A stretch of 64,000 bases of DNA from Lentisphaera araneosa HTCC2155 (lineage in GTDB: Bacteria > Verrucomicrobiota > Lentisphaeria > Lentisphaerales > Lentisphaeraceae). Positions 17,791 through 25,958 of the stretch are shown piece after piece (the stretch's first letter is position 1; every line of letters begins with the position of its first letter). The stretch covers positions 1 to 64,000 of the forward strand of contig NZ_ABCK01000019.1 in NCBI RefSeq assembly GCF_000170755.1, written 5' to 3'. Below the pieces are notes generated by a model. It was not told the origin of the DNA. It did no database searches and saw only the letters and a program-made list of their open reading frames with translations. The position numbers and the translations under genes were made by a program.

Positions 17791-18270
17791 ATGTTAAAGA
17801 TCAATATCAGTTTTAGTAAAAAGGTCCCAGGCCAAGAACAATATAGCTCTAACTCGTTTTATGGCAGTCTTGAAAAAGACATCCCTGAAAACCTAAGTAA
17901 TCATGAAGTTCAACAAGCCTTTCGTGATGCTTATGAATTACTTGAAAATACGGTTGAACAGGAAATTGCGCATTATGCTAATAAGCAAAATATCCCGCTT
18001 AAACACCCTGTAGCTCCACAAGTTAACTCAACACTAGCGACACAAAATGCAAAATCAGGGCGTCAGTACTCAGGAGTCCAAAATACCCCGTCACAAATAT
18101 CTCAAAAGCAAGCAACGTTTTTAAATCGTCTTGGTGCCGAGCGTGGATTAAGTCAAGAACAAGTCGATGCTATGGCCTTGAATCAATTCGGTGTCGAATC
18201 CATTTGGAAGATCTCTAAGAAGCAGGCGTCACAGCTCATTGAACAGCTACAGAATCAGAGGGCTGCTTAA
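17791..18270 (+). CDS. Unknown 159-aa protein with a C-terminal small helical domain
   Basis: Not recognised with certainty. The N-terminal half (MLKINISFSKKVPGQEQYSS) is beta-like, the middle is a glutamine- and serine-rich linker, and residues about 103-157 (ISQKQATFLNRLGAERGLSQ ... WKISKKQASQLIEQL) form a three-helix module of the kind found at the ends of many phage and plasmid recombination proteins. AAAAAGGAAAA precedes the ATG. The stop TAA overlaps the ATG of the nuclease gene (18270). Coupling to a RecB-like exonuclease suggests a role in element recombination or single-strand DNA handling, which is inference. Confidence 0.8.
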   Translation: MLKINISFSKKVPGQEQYSSNSFYGSLEKDIPENLSNHEVQQAFRDAYELLENTVEQEIAHYANKQNIPLKHPVAPQVNSTLATQNAKSGRQYSGVQNTPSQISQKQATFLNRLGAERGLSQEQVDAMALNQFGVESIWKISKKQASQLIEQLQNQRAA

Positions 18271-19103
18271 TGAATACTGAACTTAACTTTGCTGAATTGC
18301 GCAAGGATCCCCACTGGAGTTTTTCCGCACTGAATTCGATCCTCAATATTTGTTCGATGCAGTATGCTTTTGGTCGTATCTATAAGGAGATACCAGAGTT
18401 CGTGCCGATGAATTTAGTGTTCGGCAAAGCTTTTCATCGAGGAGCAAGTTATCTCTATAATCTGCATAAAGATATGCAAGAACCCGAGGAGAATGAGTTG
18501 AATGACTTTTTCGCTCACGCTCTTCAGACTGAGGTTAATGACTCGCGCTTTGATGTGCCTCTTGCCGAAGGTAAGGAAATCGATGATTATATATTGAAGG
18601 GTCAGGAGATGCTCCAGGCCTTAGCCGAGAATCTTGATCCCGATGATGAAGTTGTCGATACTGATGTTCCCTTTAGGGTCAATCTGCCTGGTTCAAAACC
18701 ACTCATCGGTGAGTTTGATGCCGTGGTGGAGAACAAGGGACGTATTATTATTGTGGACTTTAAGACTTCCGCCTCCAAATGGCCTGCGATTAAATGCCAT
18801 AAAGACCTTCAAGCGACGGCTTACTTGTACGCTTTGCGCCAGGGGATAGATAGTCGTGAATCGCTCTTTAGATACGACGTTATCACCAAGGCTAAGACTC
18901 CGACTGTAACACGCTACATGACCAATCGTACTCAAACGGATTTTAATCGTTTCATCCAGTTGGTGCATATGGCAGATAGAGTCGTTGAGCAAGAGATGTA
19001 CTACCCACATGAAACTAGCTTTGCTTGTGGCGGATGTCAGTACTCTGGAGCTTGTACTTCTTGGCAGACTTGTCAGGCGGGAAAAGCTCAGCAAGTGGCA
19101 TGA
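18270..19103 (+). CDS. RecB/Cas4-like PD-(D/E)XK exonuclease with Fe-S cysteines
   Basis: 277 aa. The RecB-type nuclease core is visible: H56 in FGKAFHRG, D150 in GEFDAVVE, D163 and K165 in IIIVDFKTSAS, then QATAYLYALRQ near 181-191 (motif QxxxY). A lone C28 and a C-terminal CGGCQYSGAC cluster (C253, C256, C262) have the spacing of the 4Fe-4S staple seen in AddB and Cas4 nucleases. Such enzymes process DNA ends. Its start overlaps the previous gene's stop by one base, so translation is coupled. The neighbourhood (clamp, DUF2787, RadC-like) is typical of recombination sets on integrative elements. Confidence 0.88.
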   Translation: MNTELNFAELRKDPHWSFSALNSILNICSMQYAFGRIYKEIPEFVPMNLVFGKAFHRGASYLYNLHKDMQEPEENELNDFFAHALQTEVNDSRFDVPLAEGKEIDDYILKGQEMLQALAENLDPDDEVVDTDVPFRVNLPGSKPLIGEFDAVVENKGRIIIVDFKTSASKWPAIKCHKDLQATAYLYALRQGIDSRESLFRYDVITKAKTPTVTRYMTNRTQTDFNRFIQLVHMADRVVEQEMYYPHETSFACGGCQYSGACTSWQTCQAGKAQQVA

Positions 19104-19133
19104 GTATTTATCAAAAAAAATAAGGACGATCAG

Positions 19134-19526
19134 ATGAATATCCAAAATTTGTTATTACCCATGAACAAGAAGCTCAATGAAATTCTAGCGGCGATTATTA
19201 TTGACAATGATCTCGGGCGAACAGCTTTTACGCTGAATTTTCGCGACCCAAGCTATTCCGCTGACTCGGGTGGGTTCCACACAGTAGAATTACGTGTGAA
19301 TGAACAAGAACTTATTCAGTACATCACTGATTTTGCATATGTTGGCCACGGTCCATACGCTGAACTTGTGAAAGAAATTGACTTCGGTTTTCAACACAAG
19401 AGATTTACTCACATCGGACGTAATTACCCCATCGCTCATGGAGCGGAACTCTTCAAGATTTGGCAAAAGAATTTTGTAGCTTATTACAATATGGGGATTT
19501 ATGACCTTGAGGTCAATTCAAGCTAA
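19134..19526 (+). CDS. DUF2787 family protein
   Basis: 130 aa. The core TLNFRDPSYSADSGGFHTVE, then QYITDFAYVGHGPYAELVKE, and LFKIWQKNFVAYYNMGIYDL are hallmarks of DUF2787, a family common on SXT-type integrative elements and other genomic islands; its molecular function is unknown. AAGGACG precedes the ATG. It lies 30 bp downstream of the exonuclease gene and is followed by a terminator. Its presence supports a mobile-element origin for this region. Confidence 0.85.
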   Translation: MNIQNLLLPMNKKLNEILAAIIIDNDLGRTAFTLNFRDPSYSADSGGFHTVELRVNEQELIQYITDFAYVGHGPYAELVKEIDFGFQHKRFTHIGRNYPIAHGAELFKIWQKNFVAYYNMGIYDLEVNSS

Positions 19527-19550
19527 TTCCAAAGAACATATTCTCTAACC

Positions 19551-19586
19551 AAGCCCGGACAGTTAAACGCTGCCCGGGTTTTTATT
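19551..19586 (+). terminator. Rho-independent terminator after the DUF2787 gene
   Basis: Arms CCCGG-A-CAG and CTG-C-CCGGG form a hairpin with a TTAAACG loop, followed by TTTTTATT. It begins 25 bp after the DUF2787 stop and ends about 30 bp before the next start. Confidence 0.8.
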
Positions 19587-19615
19587 ATTAACCCACAAAC
19601 AAATGGAGGTGCGCC

Positions 19616-19981
19616 ATGCGTATCACTGCCAATACCCTAAATAAGCAAGTTCTTCAAATGGAGCTGCCATTTCAAAGTTTTATCAATGGTGCGCTTACAA
19701 GCCACCTCGTGAATGAAGAAATAGATCCTATTGAATTGCTTTATAATGAACTACCCGCAACTGAATGCTTACAAGTCATGGAAGATGATCAACTCTGCTA
19801 TGAGTTGGAAGCGGCTTGCTTAAGAGCCAGTAGCTATCAATGCAAGGATGAAAAATTAGATTATTTAACGCCTATAAAAATTAAGCTTAATCAGCAAGAT
19901 GTGGCTCAGTGTAAACAATTGCTTTTTCCCTTACATGGCATGCGCCTAATACATTCTCCTGATAAACCGAGGAGTGCCTAA
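19616..19981 (+). CDS. Unknown 121-aa protein upstream of the RadC-like gene
   Basis: No family recognised. Predicted soluble, with an acidic centre and four cysteines scattered without a zinc-finger spacing. A strong site TGGAGGTG lies 5 bases before the ATG. Its stop TAA shares one base with the ATG of the RadC-like gene (19981), so the two are translationally coupled. A role in the element's DNA metabolism is only suggested by position. Confidence 0.75.
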   Translation: MRITANTLNKQVLQMELPFQSFINGALTSHLVNEEIDPIELLYNELPATECLQVMEDDQLCYELEAACLRASSYQCKDEKLDYLTPIKIKLNQQDVAQCKQLLFPLHGMRLIHSPDKPRSA

Positions 19982-20490
19982 TGCAGCCAGAACTGATTAA
20001 GTTCCCCGTAAAGGAACACTGGGCTTATGAGGTAAAAGCTGTTCGTCAGCCTGTACCAGGTCTAAAACCTGTTCAGGCGAATCAACCAGAGGCCGTGTTT
20101 GATTTTCTCAAAACGATTGGGGTCGCGGATGAAGCGCAAGAAGTTTTTATCGTCCTTGTTTTAAATACTAAGAACTTCATTACTGGCTACTGCGAAGTGA
20201 GTCGTGGCTTAGTTGACCGCACGCACGTAGCCTGTCGAGAGGTGTTTCGTCCAGCTTTGATTAACGGCGCGAGTAAAATAATCGTGGTTCATAATCACCC
20301 CTCGGGAGTCCTTACTCCATCTCATCAGGATCGAACAATAACTAATAACTTACAAGAGGCTGGCGAACTGCTCGGCGTTGAGGTCATTGACCACCTGATT
20401 GTGGGCTATTGCTTAAACAAACAAAAACATCATTTCCTGAGTTTTCGGCAGGAAGGATTCATGTCAATATCAAAACAACAAGCCGCCTAA
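19981..20490 (+). CDS. RadC-family JAB/MPN domain protein
   Basis: 169 aa and mostly the JAMM core: E54 in EAQEVFIVLVL, VHNHPSGVLTPSHQD with H104, H106, S114 (of the S/T-x-x-D) and D117, then VEVIDHLIVG. It lacks the N-terminal helix-hairpin-helix region of chromosomal RadC, as is usual for copies on integrative elements and plasmids. The metal-binding residues are present. Biological role is uncertain; despite the name, the family is not established as a repair protein. It overlaps the preceding gene by one base and is followed 11 bp later by the next. Confidence 0.9.
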   Translation: MQPELIKFPVKEHWAYEVKAVRQPVPGLKPVQANQPEAVFDFLKTIGVADEAQEVFIVLVLNTKNFITGYCEVSRGLVDRTHVACREVFRPALINGASKIIVVHNHPSGVLTPSHQDRTITNNLQEAGELLGVEVIDHLIVGYCLNKQKHHFLSFRQEGFMSISKQQAA

Positions 20491-20501
20491 GGAGGTGAAT
20501 T

Positions 20502-21089
20502 ATGGGTGCTGAATTTAACTATTACACCTACAGAGGAAGTAAATCTGAACTTTTAGAACATCATCGAGAATTGCAAGTAGAAGAGTGTGAGCAATACGGG
20601 AATGATACATATGCTGGGCACATTGGAATCATGCCCTTGGGTGTTGAATTCGTAGAAATTAAACCGTTCGCTTCTGAAGCGGAGGCACGTGATTATCTTG
20701 AGGCTGAGCACTGCAAGTGGGATAGGGCAATGGCCATACCATTCGTAGGTGAGGGCAATATATTTGATAAGGCTTCTCAAAAGATCATGGATCAATGCTG
20801 TAAAGCTAAGCGTGAACTTGTGACTTTAGAAGCTGATTTACTACTCAAAATTCGTAGAACTAAATCCAAGACAATTGGCTGTAAGAAATGTGGCAGTTCC
20901 ATAAGTAGACTGTACATCACAAATACGGACTGCCCAGTTTGTGGGAAGCGCGAATCTTTTTACAGCAAGACTCAAATGGATCGTATCAAGCGTAAGCGTG
21001 AGAAGTTCAAGAGCCTCAAGTCAAAACCATTAAGAAGAACGAAAGTTCAAGTCATTCACTTAGTGGGAGGTGTCCCTCATGACCTGTAA
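20502..21089 (+). CDS. Unknown 195-aa protein with a C-terminal zinc ribbon
   Basis: No named family recognised. The N-terminal 130 residues are alpha/beta. Residues about 127-147 carry CKKCGSS ... CPVCGKRESFY, two CxxC pairs about 17 residues apart, a zinc-ribbon pattern, followed by a very basic helix (RIKRKREKFKSLKSKPLRR) suited to nucleic-acid contact. AAGGAGGTG stands 6 bases before the ATG. The stop lies about 10 bases inside the next gene, an overlap that implies coupled translation. Confidence 0.78.
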   Translation: MGAEFNYYTYRGSKSELLEHHRELQVEECEQYGNDTYAGHIGIMPLGVEFVEIKPFASEAEARDYLEAEHCKWDRAMAIPFVGEGNIFDKASQKIMDQCCKAKRELVTLEADLLLKIRRTKSKTIGCKKCGSSISRLYITNTDCPVCGKRESFYSKTQMDRIKRKREKFKSLKSKPLRRTKVQVIHLVGGVPHDL

Positions 21090-21738
21090 TAACTCAGCTC
21101 TTTTAGCTTCCTTCATTTTAATACTTCGTAAAATCATGGTTGAGCAAACTACGATTGACGAGGTCGTGAGGGCTGTGCTGAAGATGTCTGAACCTGAGAT
21201 GACTATTGTCATTGATGAGGATGAAGAAATTAGAGTCATCACTGAGTTATTGAGTAGTGAAGCCATTCTTATCTTTGATAGATGGCAGCAAGAAGCGCTG
21301 ATCCATTATAAAAAAAGTTGTATGAAATCACAAGTGAATCATACAAAAACCAACAAGAAACAAAAGGAGAATACTATGAAAAATCCAAAATGTCCGGGCT
21401 GTTCTAAACACATGAAGATTTTGCCTAAAAACGAACCCGAATTTAAGAAATGGGGTGGTCGTCTGTGTGGGACGGCAGGCATTTTTCGCGTCTTAAATAA
21501 CGTAAAACCCTTAAGCCCAATTCTAGGTGTCGTTGGCCACGCCGCATTATCAGGAGCGTCTTTTTACTTAGCAGGTAGAGAGCTCGGTAAACGTGCAGGT
21601 CAGTATGTTGACTCTCATCTCGACAATCGCTTCGTATGCTACACCTGTAATATCATCAAGGGTGATTGTGAGAACAAAGTTGAACCCATGGGTTCTGAGG
21701 CCTTAGCTGATGAAACAGAGACGGGAAAGACTGCGTAG
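21079..21738 (+). CDS. Unknown protein with zinc-finger C-terminal half; possibly two fused products
   Basis: Start set at the ATG at 21079, which follows GGGAGGTG; an upstream GTG at 21070 has no suitable site. The first about 95 residues (MTCNNSALLASFILILRKIM on) are an acidic helical unit. A second ATG at 21376, in the same frame, has a perfect AAAGGAG site, and from there the 120-aa sequence MKNPKCPGCSKHMKILPK on contains CPGC, a glycine-rich hydrophobic stretch and CYTC. The two halves look like separate proteins whose separating stop has been lost, or two nested products. Functions unknown; CxxC pairs suggest zinc binding. Confidence 0.65.
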   Translation: MTCNNSALLASFILILRKIMVEQTTIDEVVRAVLKMSEPEMTIVIDEDEEIRVITELLSSEAILIFDRWQQEALIHYKKSCMKSQVNHTKTNKKQKENTMKNPKCPGCSKHMKILPKNEPEFKKWGGRLCGTAGIFRVLNNVKPLSPILGVVGHAALSGASFYLAGRELGKRAGQYVDSHLDNRFVCYTCNIIKGDCENKVEPMGSEALADETETGKTA

Positions 21739-21749
21739 GAGGGGATGCT

Positions 21750-21935
21750 ATGAAAAAGAATTGCGTATGTCCTATTTGCTCAAGGCGTTTACACGCTATG
21801 GAAAGAGTTAAGGCTCAATCTAGTTTGAGAAATTCAGGCTTAAAATCTAGGATTGATTCTTTCCTCACATTACTTAGTGGCGCTGATGAAAATAAATGGA
21901 TCTGCGTCCATTGCCGAAAGGTATTTACTCTATAA
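21750..21935 (+). CDS. Small zinc-ribbon-like protein
   Basis: 61 aa with CPIC near the N-terminus and CVHC near the C-terminus, plus a basic middle, so a small zinc-binding protein is likely. GGAGGGGATGCT precedes the ATG. It follows the previous gene by 11 bp and has the same two-CxxC architecture, so it probably belongs to the same operon. Function unknown. Confidence 0.65.
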   Translation: MKKNCVCPICSRRLHAMERVKAQSSLRNSGLKSRIDSFLTLLSGADENKWICVHCRKVFTL

Positions 21936-22236
21936 AAGATAAGTCAGATAGAAAACTAAAAGACTCTTTGACTTTAAAGGTCATGAGTTATATTGAACGA
22001 CATAATTTTAGATTCTATCTAATGATTTTCGTTCCGGAAGAAATCGACCAAATTTATACACACGGACGAAAACAAGAGATAGGTCACGCCCCAATTTAGG
22101 GCGTGACTTGTTTTGCGTGTACTCGTGTGTGGGTTCTTGGTCGAACCTCTTCTGGGCTACATAAGAAGCAAGCCACGCTCTTTTTCTTTGGGATGAGGGG
22201 CTGGTTTTTAATAAAAAAACCAGAAGGAAAGTTAAA
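21936..22236 (+). other. Gap between the zinc-ribbon gene and the lipoprotein gene
   Basis: No convincing gene. It contains a terminator at 22083-22114, and directly upstream of the lipoprotein ribosome site a second A/T-rich hairpin with arms CTGGTTTTT (22201-22209) and AAAAACCAG (22215-22223). The latter may be a leader hairpin. Confidence 0.6.
22083..22114 (+). terminator. Rho-independent terminator
   Basis: Perfect 9-bp arms GTCACGCCC and GGGCGTGAC flank a CAATTTA loop and are followed by TTGTTTT. It lies about 150 bp after the small zinc-ribbon gene and probably ends that transcript. Confidence 0.85.
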
Positions 22237-23100
22237 ATGAATACAAATAACATAATAAAACACTCGTTGAAAGCAGTCATGCTCTTTGGACTATTGGTTT
22301 CATTGCTGACAAGTTGTGGTGATTCTAATGTAACATTGGTCAAGGATGGAACAATGAATAGCTATCCTCAAGGGACTATAGGTAATGTTCTAGATGCTAA
22401 TTTTGATTCTACAGATTGGTCGAGTGAAGAAAAGGGGGGGAAGACTTTTGTGAACTTCAGCGGTGAGATAAGTGAAGGTCTTCGCGCTAAAGCTCTGGCA
22501 AAAGATTACCCTAAAGGGGTTGAAACGCATAAGAATATCCGAGAAAGTATTGTACGAAGCAACATGTCTCAGAAATTCATGGAAGAGCTAAAGATTCTTC
22601 AAGCCAATCGACCTCAAGTAGAGGGGATATCTCAAACTAAAAAGCTAGAAGCTGAACTTAATATTTTAAGATCTAAGCTAAAAGAGGTATCAGAGAAGCT
22701 ATACTTTGTAAGAACAAATGAACTCCCTCAATCATTGAACGGAAATAACCCTAAATACGAAGCGCAAAAAGCTGTGTATGATAAAAAGCTTAAACCTATG
22801 GAGCTTGAAGTTCAAAGAATGAAAGAGAAGAGTAGTGAATTAAATCAGAAGTTGTATGATTTAAGAAGAGCGATGCAAAAAGAAGGTCAAAATCTCGGGA
22901 AAGAATTCCGTTTAGCACAAGAAGTTTTAGTGAAAAACCTCTTTGCAGAATACCTAGAAACAGGTTTTTATAAAGAGGGAGAAATAATTTCATTAAAATG
23001 GGTTGTTCATCCAAACGATGAAAGTTTTGAGTTAATTGAATTCTCATCCGATACAGTAGCAACAAGTAGTTCAATTTTCAGAGTGGCTTTCTCTGACTAA
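22237..23100 (+). CDS. Putative lipoprotein of a mobile element
   Basis: 287 aa. An N-terminal hydrophobic stretch ends in LLVSLLTSC, a lipobox with C27 as the likely lipidated residue. Next comes VKDGTMNSYPQGTIGNVLDA, a segment shared by small lipoproteins on plasmids and integrative elements, then a central coiled coil (about 115-215, LKILQANRPQ ... QKLYDLRRAM) and a C-terminal beta domain with VVHPNDESFELIEF. The coil appears inserted between two halves of the domain. AGAAGGAAAG precedes the ATG. It is followed by a terminator and convergent to the Rep-helicase gene. Function unknown; possible envelope role in transfer or exclusion (speculative). Confidence 0.75.
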   Translation: MNTNNIIKHSLKAVMLFGLLVSLLTSCGDSNVTLVKDGTMNSYPQGTIGNVLDANFDSTDWSSEEKGGKTFVNFSGEISEGLRAKALAKDYPKGVETHKNIRESIVRSNMSQKFMEELKILQANRPQVEGISQTKKLEAELNILRSKLKEVSEKLYFVRTNELPQSLNGNNPKYEAQKAVYDKKLKPMELEVQRMKEKSSELNQKLYDLRRAMQKEGQNLGKEFRLAQEVLVKNLFAEYLETGFYKEGEIISLKWVVHPNDESFELIEFSSDTVATSSSIFRVAFSD

Positions 23101-23115
23101 TTGACTAAAAAAGGA

Positions 23116-23143
23116 AGGCAATCATCATTGGTTGTCTTTTTTT
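23116..23143 (+). terminator. Terminator after the lipoprotein gene
   Basis: AGGCAATCA and TGGTTGTCT form a 9-bp hairpin (with G-T pairs) followed by seven T residues, 15 bp after the lipoprotein stop. Confidence 0.8.
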
Positions 23144-23265
23144 AGTTTTTGATATAAAGCAAAACTCTTTCTATAAAACCCTTGATCTCGCGACATTTTC
23201 ATGATGCTCCTAGTTCTCATTTCAAGCTGTCAGCACATCTCTATAGGCAAGGGCATAATGCCCTG

Positions 23266-25245
23266 CTAAGCATAAAAAATTTCAACTTCAGGAGCTACAT
23301 GAAAATCGTGTTTTGTAATTGAGCGATTGACTGTTAATTGTGAAAGACGTCTTACACGACCAATAGCTGTGTAGGTAAGGCCATTATATTTCATTTCGGT
23401 AGCTAACTCAATATGGACAGGTCCGTCAAATTCCATACCTTGACTACGAGTGATGGTAATTGCATGAGCAAGGGCAATTGGGAATTGTTGAACTTGAGCT
23501 TCATTATTGATATTGTCTTTATAATAATAACGTTTAACTGCAACATCGTCACCTCTGTCCAAAGAAACAATGATTGTTGAAGATGAGACTTTTTTAACAA
23601 TACCTGTATCTCCATTAACGTATTTATATTGACCTTCTCTATTTTTTACATTAGCTGTGATCAATACCTTGGAACCAATTTTTAAATTAATGATTCGGTC
23701 AACCTCTTGTTCCTCGTAATTGAACTTACCATTATTCTCAATAGCCTTAAGCGTGATGGTGGAGCCTTTAAGTATTTTTTCTTTAGCTTCGTTAATTCGT
23801 TTCACTTGCTTACGTGTAGCACAGAGGCAGATGGCATTATCAGGAGGCGTTGAACTTTCTCGCACTTTCTCGTTAAAGAACTTGATGGGGTCAAGGCTGA
23901 ACCCTGGGCCAACTTGCATCACTTTTAATGTTTTCTCTCGAAAGCATTTAAGTAAATGTTTTTCGTAAGGGCAAATTTGTCGATAGTTTTGGATTAGTTC
24001 AATTCTTTTAAATCTAGCTGAAATCCAAGAAGCACTATGGAAAGGGAAAAGAGATCCGTAATGCTTATAATATTCTCTATATTCTGTAGGGCTAAGAATT
24101 GCGGAACCCTGAGCCATATCACCTACCATAATGATCTGAACACCACCAAAAGGTTTTTGTGGATCTTGTAGTTGTCTAAGCCTTCTGTCAACGTGTAACA
24201 GGGTGTCTGGTCTTATACGACTTGATTCATCAAAAATTAGTATTTCGATTGAAGAAAGGAATCGTTCTTGCTCTACTGATAACTTAGGGAGGACTTGATC
24301 AGGTTTTAGTATTTCCAATGGTAATGCAAAGGCGCTGTGGATTGTGATTCCACCAACTAGTCGTGCTGCTGACGCTGACGGAGAAACAATTAATGTTTTT
24401 CTCTTAGTAAGAGCTATCGCTTCTTTGATGATACGAGATTTACCTGTTCCTCCAGGGCCGTCAATATTAACGCTAATACCTTCAAGGATCATAGACAAAG
24501 CTATCAGTTGTTCTTTGTTAAATCGTTCTCCGAACATAAGAGATAAGGCTTCAGTTGAAGGTTCGTGGATCTCAGTCTTCTTGGGAAGAGAGGACGTGCT
24601 CCAGCAATTGTTATTTTTATCAAAACAGTCTGAGGTTCTTGATTTCGCAAGGTAGAGGGATTGCCTAATCGCGGAGTTTAGGAAGAAGAGGAAATCTTTT
24701 GATGGATAGCTTAAGCCGTTTTCTTTATCTTCCTTGGTGAGGTAGTTGTATTGGTCTAGGCGTATTCCGTTTTCTTCATTATGACTTCTGTAGCTAACTA
24801 AGCCATTATTGTAGAACTTAATTCCTTTTTTCTTGTCTTCTTCTGTTACGGGATCAAAGAAATTATTCCAGATTCTTTTAGCAGTAAGTACAGCTGATTT
24901 CTTATTGTTTACTTTCTGTCCGTCTAGGAGAATGAAGAGGTGATAGTGGCCGTGATCACTAGAGTCTTTTTCTCGCTTCCACGCATAGATGATTTCGCCG
25001 TAGGGGCTGAAGGTACTCATTTTCTTTGAATATGCTTTTAGTTCTTTTTTGTAGTATTGGCGAATCATGTATTGTCTGAAATCTTTTAGGAATTGGTTTA
25101 ATAAACCTTGTTCATTATAGAGAATTTCGTTGGCAGGGAACTTGAGGTCAAGACGAATAAAGATGTTGCGCTTGCGACTTAGTGCTTTGATAAAGAGTTG
25201 GAAAATAACATTTCCAAATATAAATAATTTATGGTTTTTTTTCAT
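23266..25245 (-). CDS. YagK/YfjJ (inovirus Gp2-like) HUH domain fused to a PIF1/RecD-like helicase
   Basis: 659 aa. Residues about 25-205 resemble the YagK/YfjJ C-terminal domain: IRLDLKFP (motif 1 region), YAWKREKDSSDHGHYHLFIL with H100-Y-H102 as the HUH pair, and the candidate catalytic tyrosines Y168 (YLTK) and Y198 (YLAK), the latter matching the family YLAK position. Residues about 230-659 are an SF1B helicase: Walker A GPGGTGKS at 263-270, FDESSR with D339 and E340, VGDMAQ near 374-379, and a UvrD_C_2-type ALAHAITITRSQGMEFDG near the C-terminus. Nicking plus unwinding in one chain suits rolling-circle replication or transposition (inference). An AT-rich leader with two hairpins precedes it. 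Confidence 0.8.
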   Translation of the reverse strand: MKKNHKLFIFGNVIFQLFIKALSRKRNIFIRLDLKFPANEILYNEQGLLNQFLKDFRQYMIRQYYKKELKAYSKKMSTFSPYGEIIYAWKREKDSSDHGHYHLFILLDGQKVNNKKSAVLTAKRIWNNFFDPVTEEDKKKGIKFYNNGLVSYRSHNEENGIRLDQYNYLTKEDKENGLSYPSKDFLFFLNSAIRQSLYLAKSRTSDCFDKNNNCWSTSSLPKKTEIHEPSTEALSLMFGERFNKEQLIALSMILEGISVNIDGPGGTGKSRIIKEAIALTKRKTLIVSPSASAARLVGGITIHSAFALPLEILKPDQVLPKLSVEQERFLSSIEILIFDESSRIRPDTLLHVDRRLRQLQDPQKPFGGVQIIMVGDMAQGSAILSPTEYREYYKHYGSLFPFHSASWISARFKRIELIQNYRQICPYEKHLLKCFREKTLKVMQVGPGFSLDPIKFFNEKVRESSTPPDNAICLCATRKQVKRINEAKEKILKGSTITLKAIENNGKFNYEEQEVDRIINLKIGSKVLITANVKNREGQYKYVNGDTGIVKKVSSSTIIVSLDRGDDVAVKRYYYKDNINNEAQVQQFPIALAHAITITRSQGMEFDGPVHIELATEMKYNGLTYTAIGRVRRLSQLTVNRSITKHDFHVAPEVEIFYA

Positions 25246-25274
25246 GGGATTATCCTATAAGATATAAAATAAAA

Positions 25275-25310
25275 AAGCCTTAGAGAAATACTGGATTTCA
25301 TCTAAGGCTT
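25275..25310. repeat. Perfect 10-bp inverted repeat upstream of the Rep-helicase gene
   Basis: AAGCCTTAGA (25275-25284) and TCTAAGGCTT (25301-25310) form a stem with a 16-base loop; T-rich and A-rich flanks would let it act as a bidirectional terminator. It could equally be part of the double-strand origin recognised by the HUH domain. Confidence 0.6.
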
Positions 25311-25316
25311 ATAGAT

Positions 25317-25349
25317 CCTTCATAATCATTTTGGGATGATTGTTGAAGG
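25317..25349. repeat. Imperfect inverted repeat next to the first hairpin
   Basis: CCTTCATAATCAT pairs with ATGATTGTTGAAGG through CCTTCA/TGAAGG and AATCAT/ATGATT, with a small bulge and a TTTGGG loop. It lies 7 bp from the first hairpin. Two hairpins in tandem upstream of a Rep-like gene are unusual for a simple leader. Confidence 0.5.
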
Positions 25350-25958
25350 TTATTAATATCTTATTGTTATGTGTTTATATGTGAGTGAATTTATGTCTTT
25401 ATATTTATTGTATTATACTTACCAAATAGTCATCCAAGTCAGAATCCCTAGTGTGTCGGAATAAATTATGATGTTGAGATGATTATGGTGAGTAAGTTAG
25501 TTACATATCATGGTTGTGAGGGTGTCTAAATTTCAAAATATTGAGCTCAAAACTGAGAGGAATATTTAGCATTTCAGTATCTCTACATTATATTGTATAT
25601 ATTATCTGAAAATATTTATTTAAAATAGTGGGGCTGGTGAATTTTAGAGTGGTTCATTCTCTGAAAGGTTTAAGTGTTGATTGTATAGTGCGTATCAAGC
25701 TATAGGCTTAAAAACTAAAAAATAGGCAATGTTTTAAAAAGACATAATTAAAACTTTTGGCTACTCACAATAGTCTGCCTCTTCATATCCTGTAGATCTT
25801 TCATAACTAGTATGAATGAATAGTACTAAAACAAGTGTAATTTATTGTTTATAAGTTAGTTAGGTGTTTTGTTGTTCTTTGTTTAAAGGTCTTGGCTATT
25901 GTCATAAGTAGTTCTTTTCTAATTCTTTATTTGACTTCACAAAATTAGATTTTCGAGA

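Larger units (their letters stand above)
25246..25958. other. 713-bp AT-rich non-coding region with hairpins; candidate origin
   Basis: No gene is seen. Two hairpins lie 30-105 bp upstream of the Rep-helicase start (25275-25310 and 25317-25349). The remainder is strongly AT-rich with runs such as AATATTTATTTAAAATA. Being flanked by a Rep-like gene and an HTH gene, the region is a reasonable place for a replication origin or nick site; no iterons were found by eye. Confidence 0.45.

Noticed and set aside
22100-22200. tRNA-like text (a GGTCGAACC segment near 22139)
   Set aside because: No cloverleaf arms could be matched around it; no tRNA or rRNA genes were identified anywhere in the window.
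22008-22343. 111-codon minus-strand frame across the lipoprotein leader
   Set aside because: Antisense to the lipoprotein signal sequence and a terminator; no ribosome site or family features.
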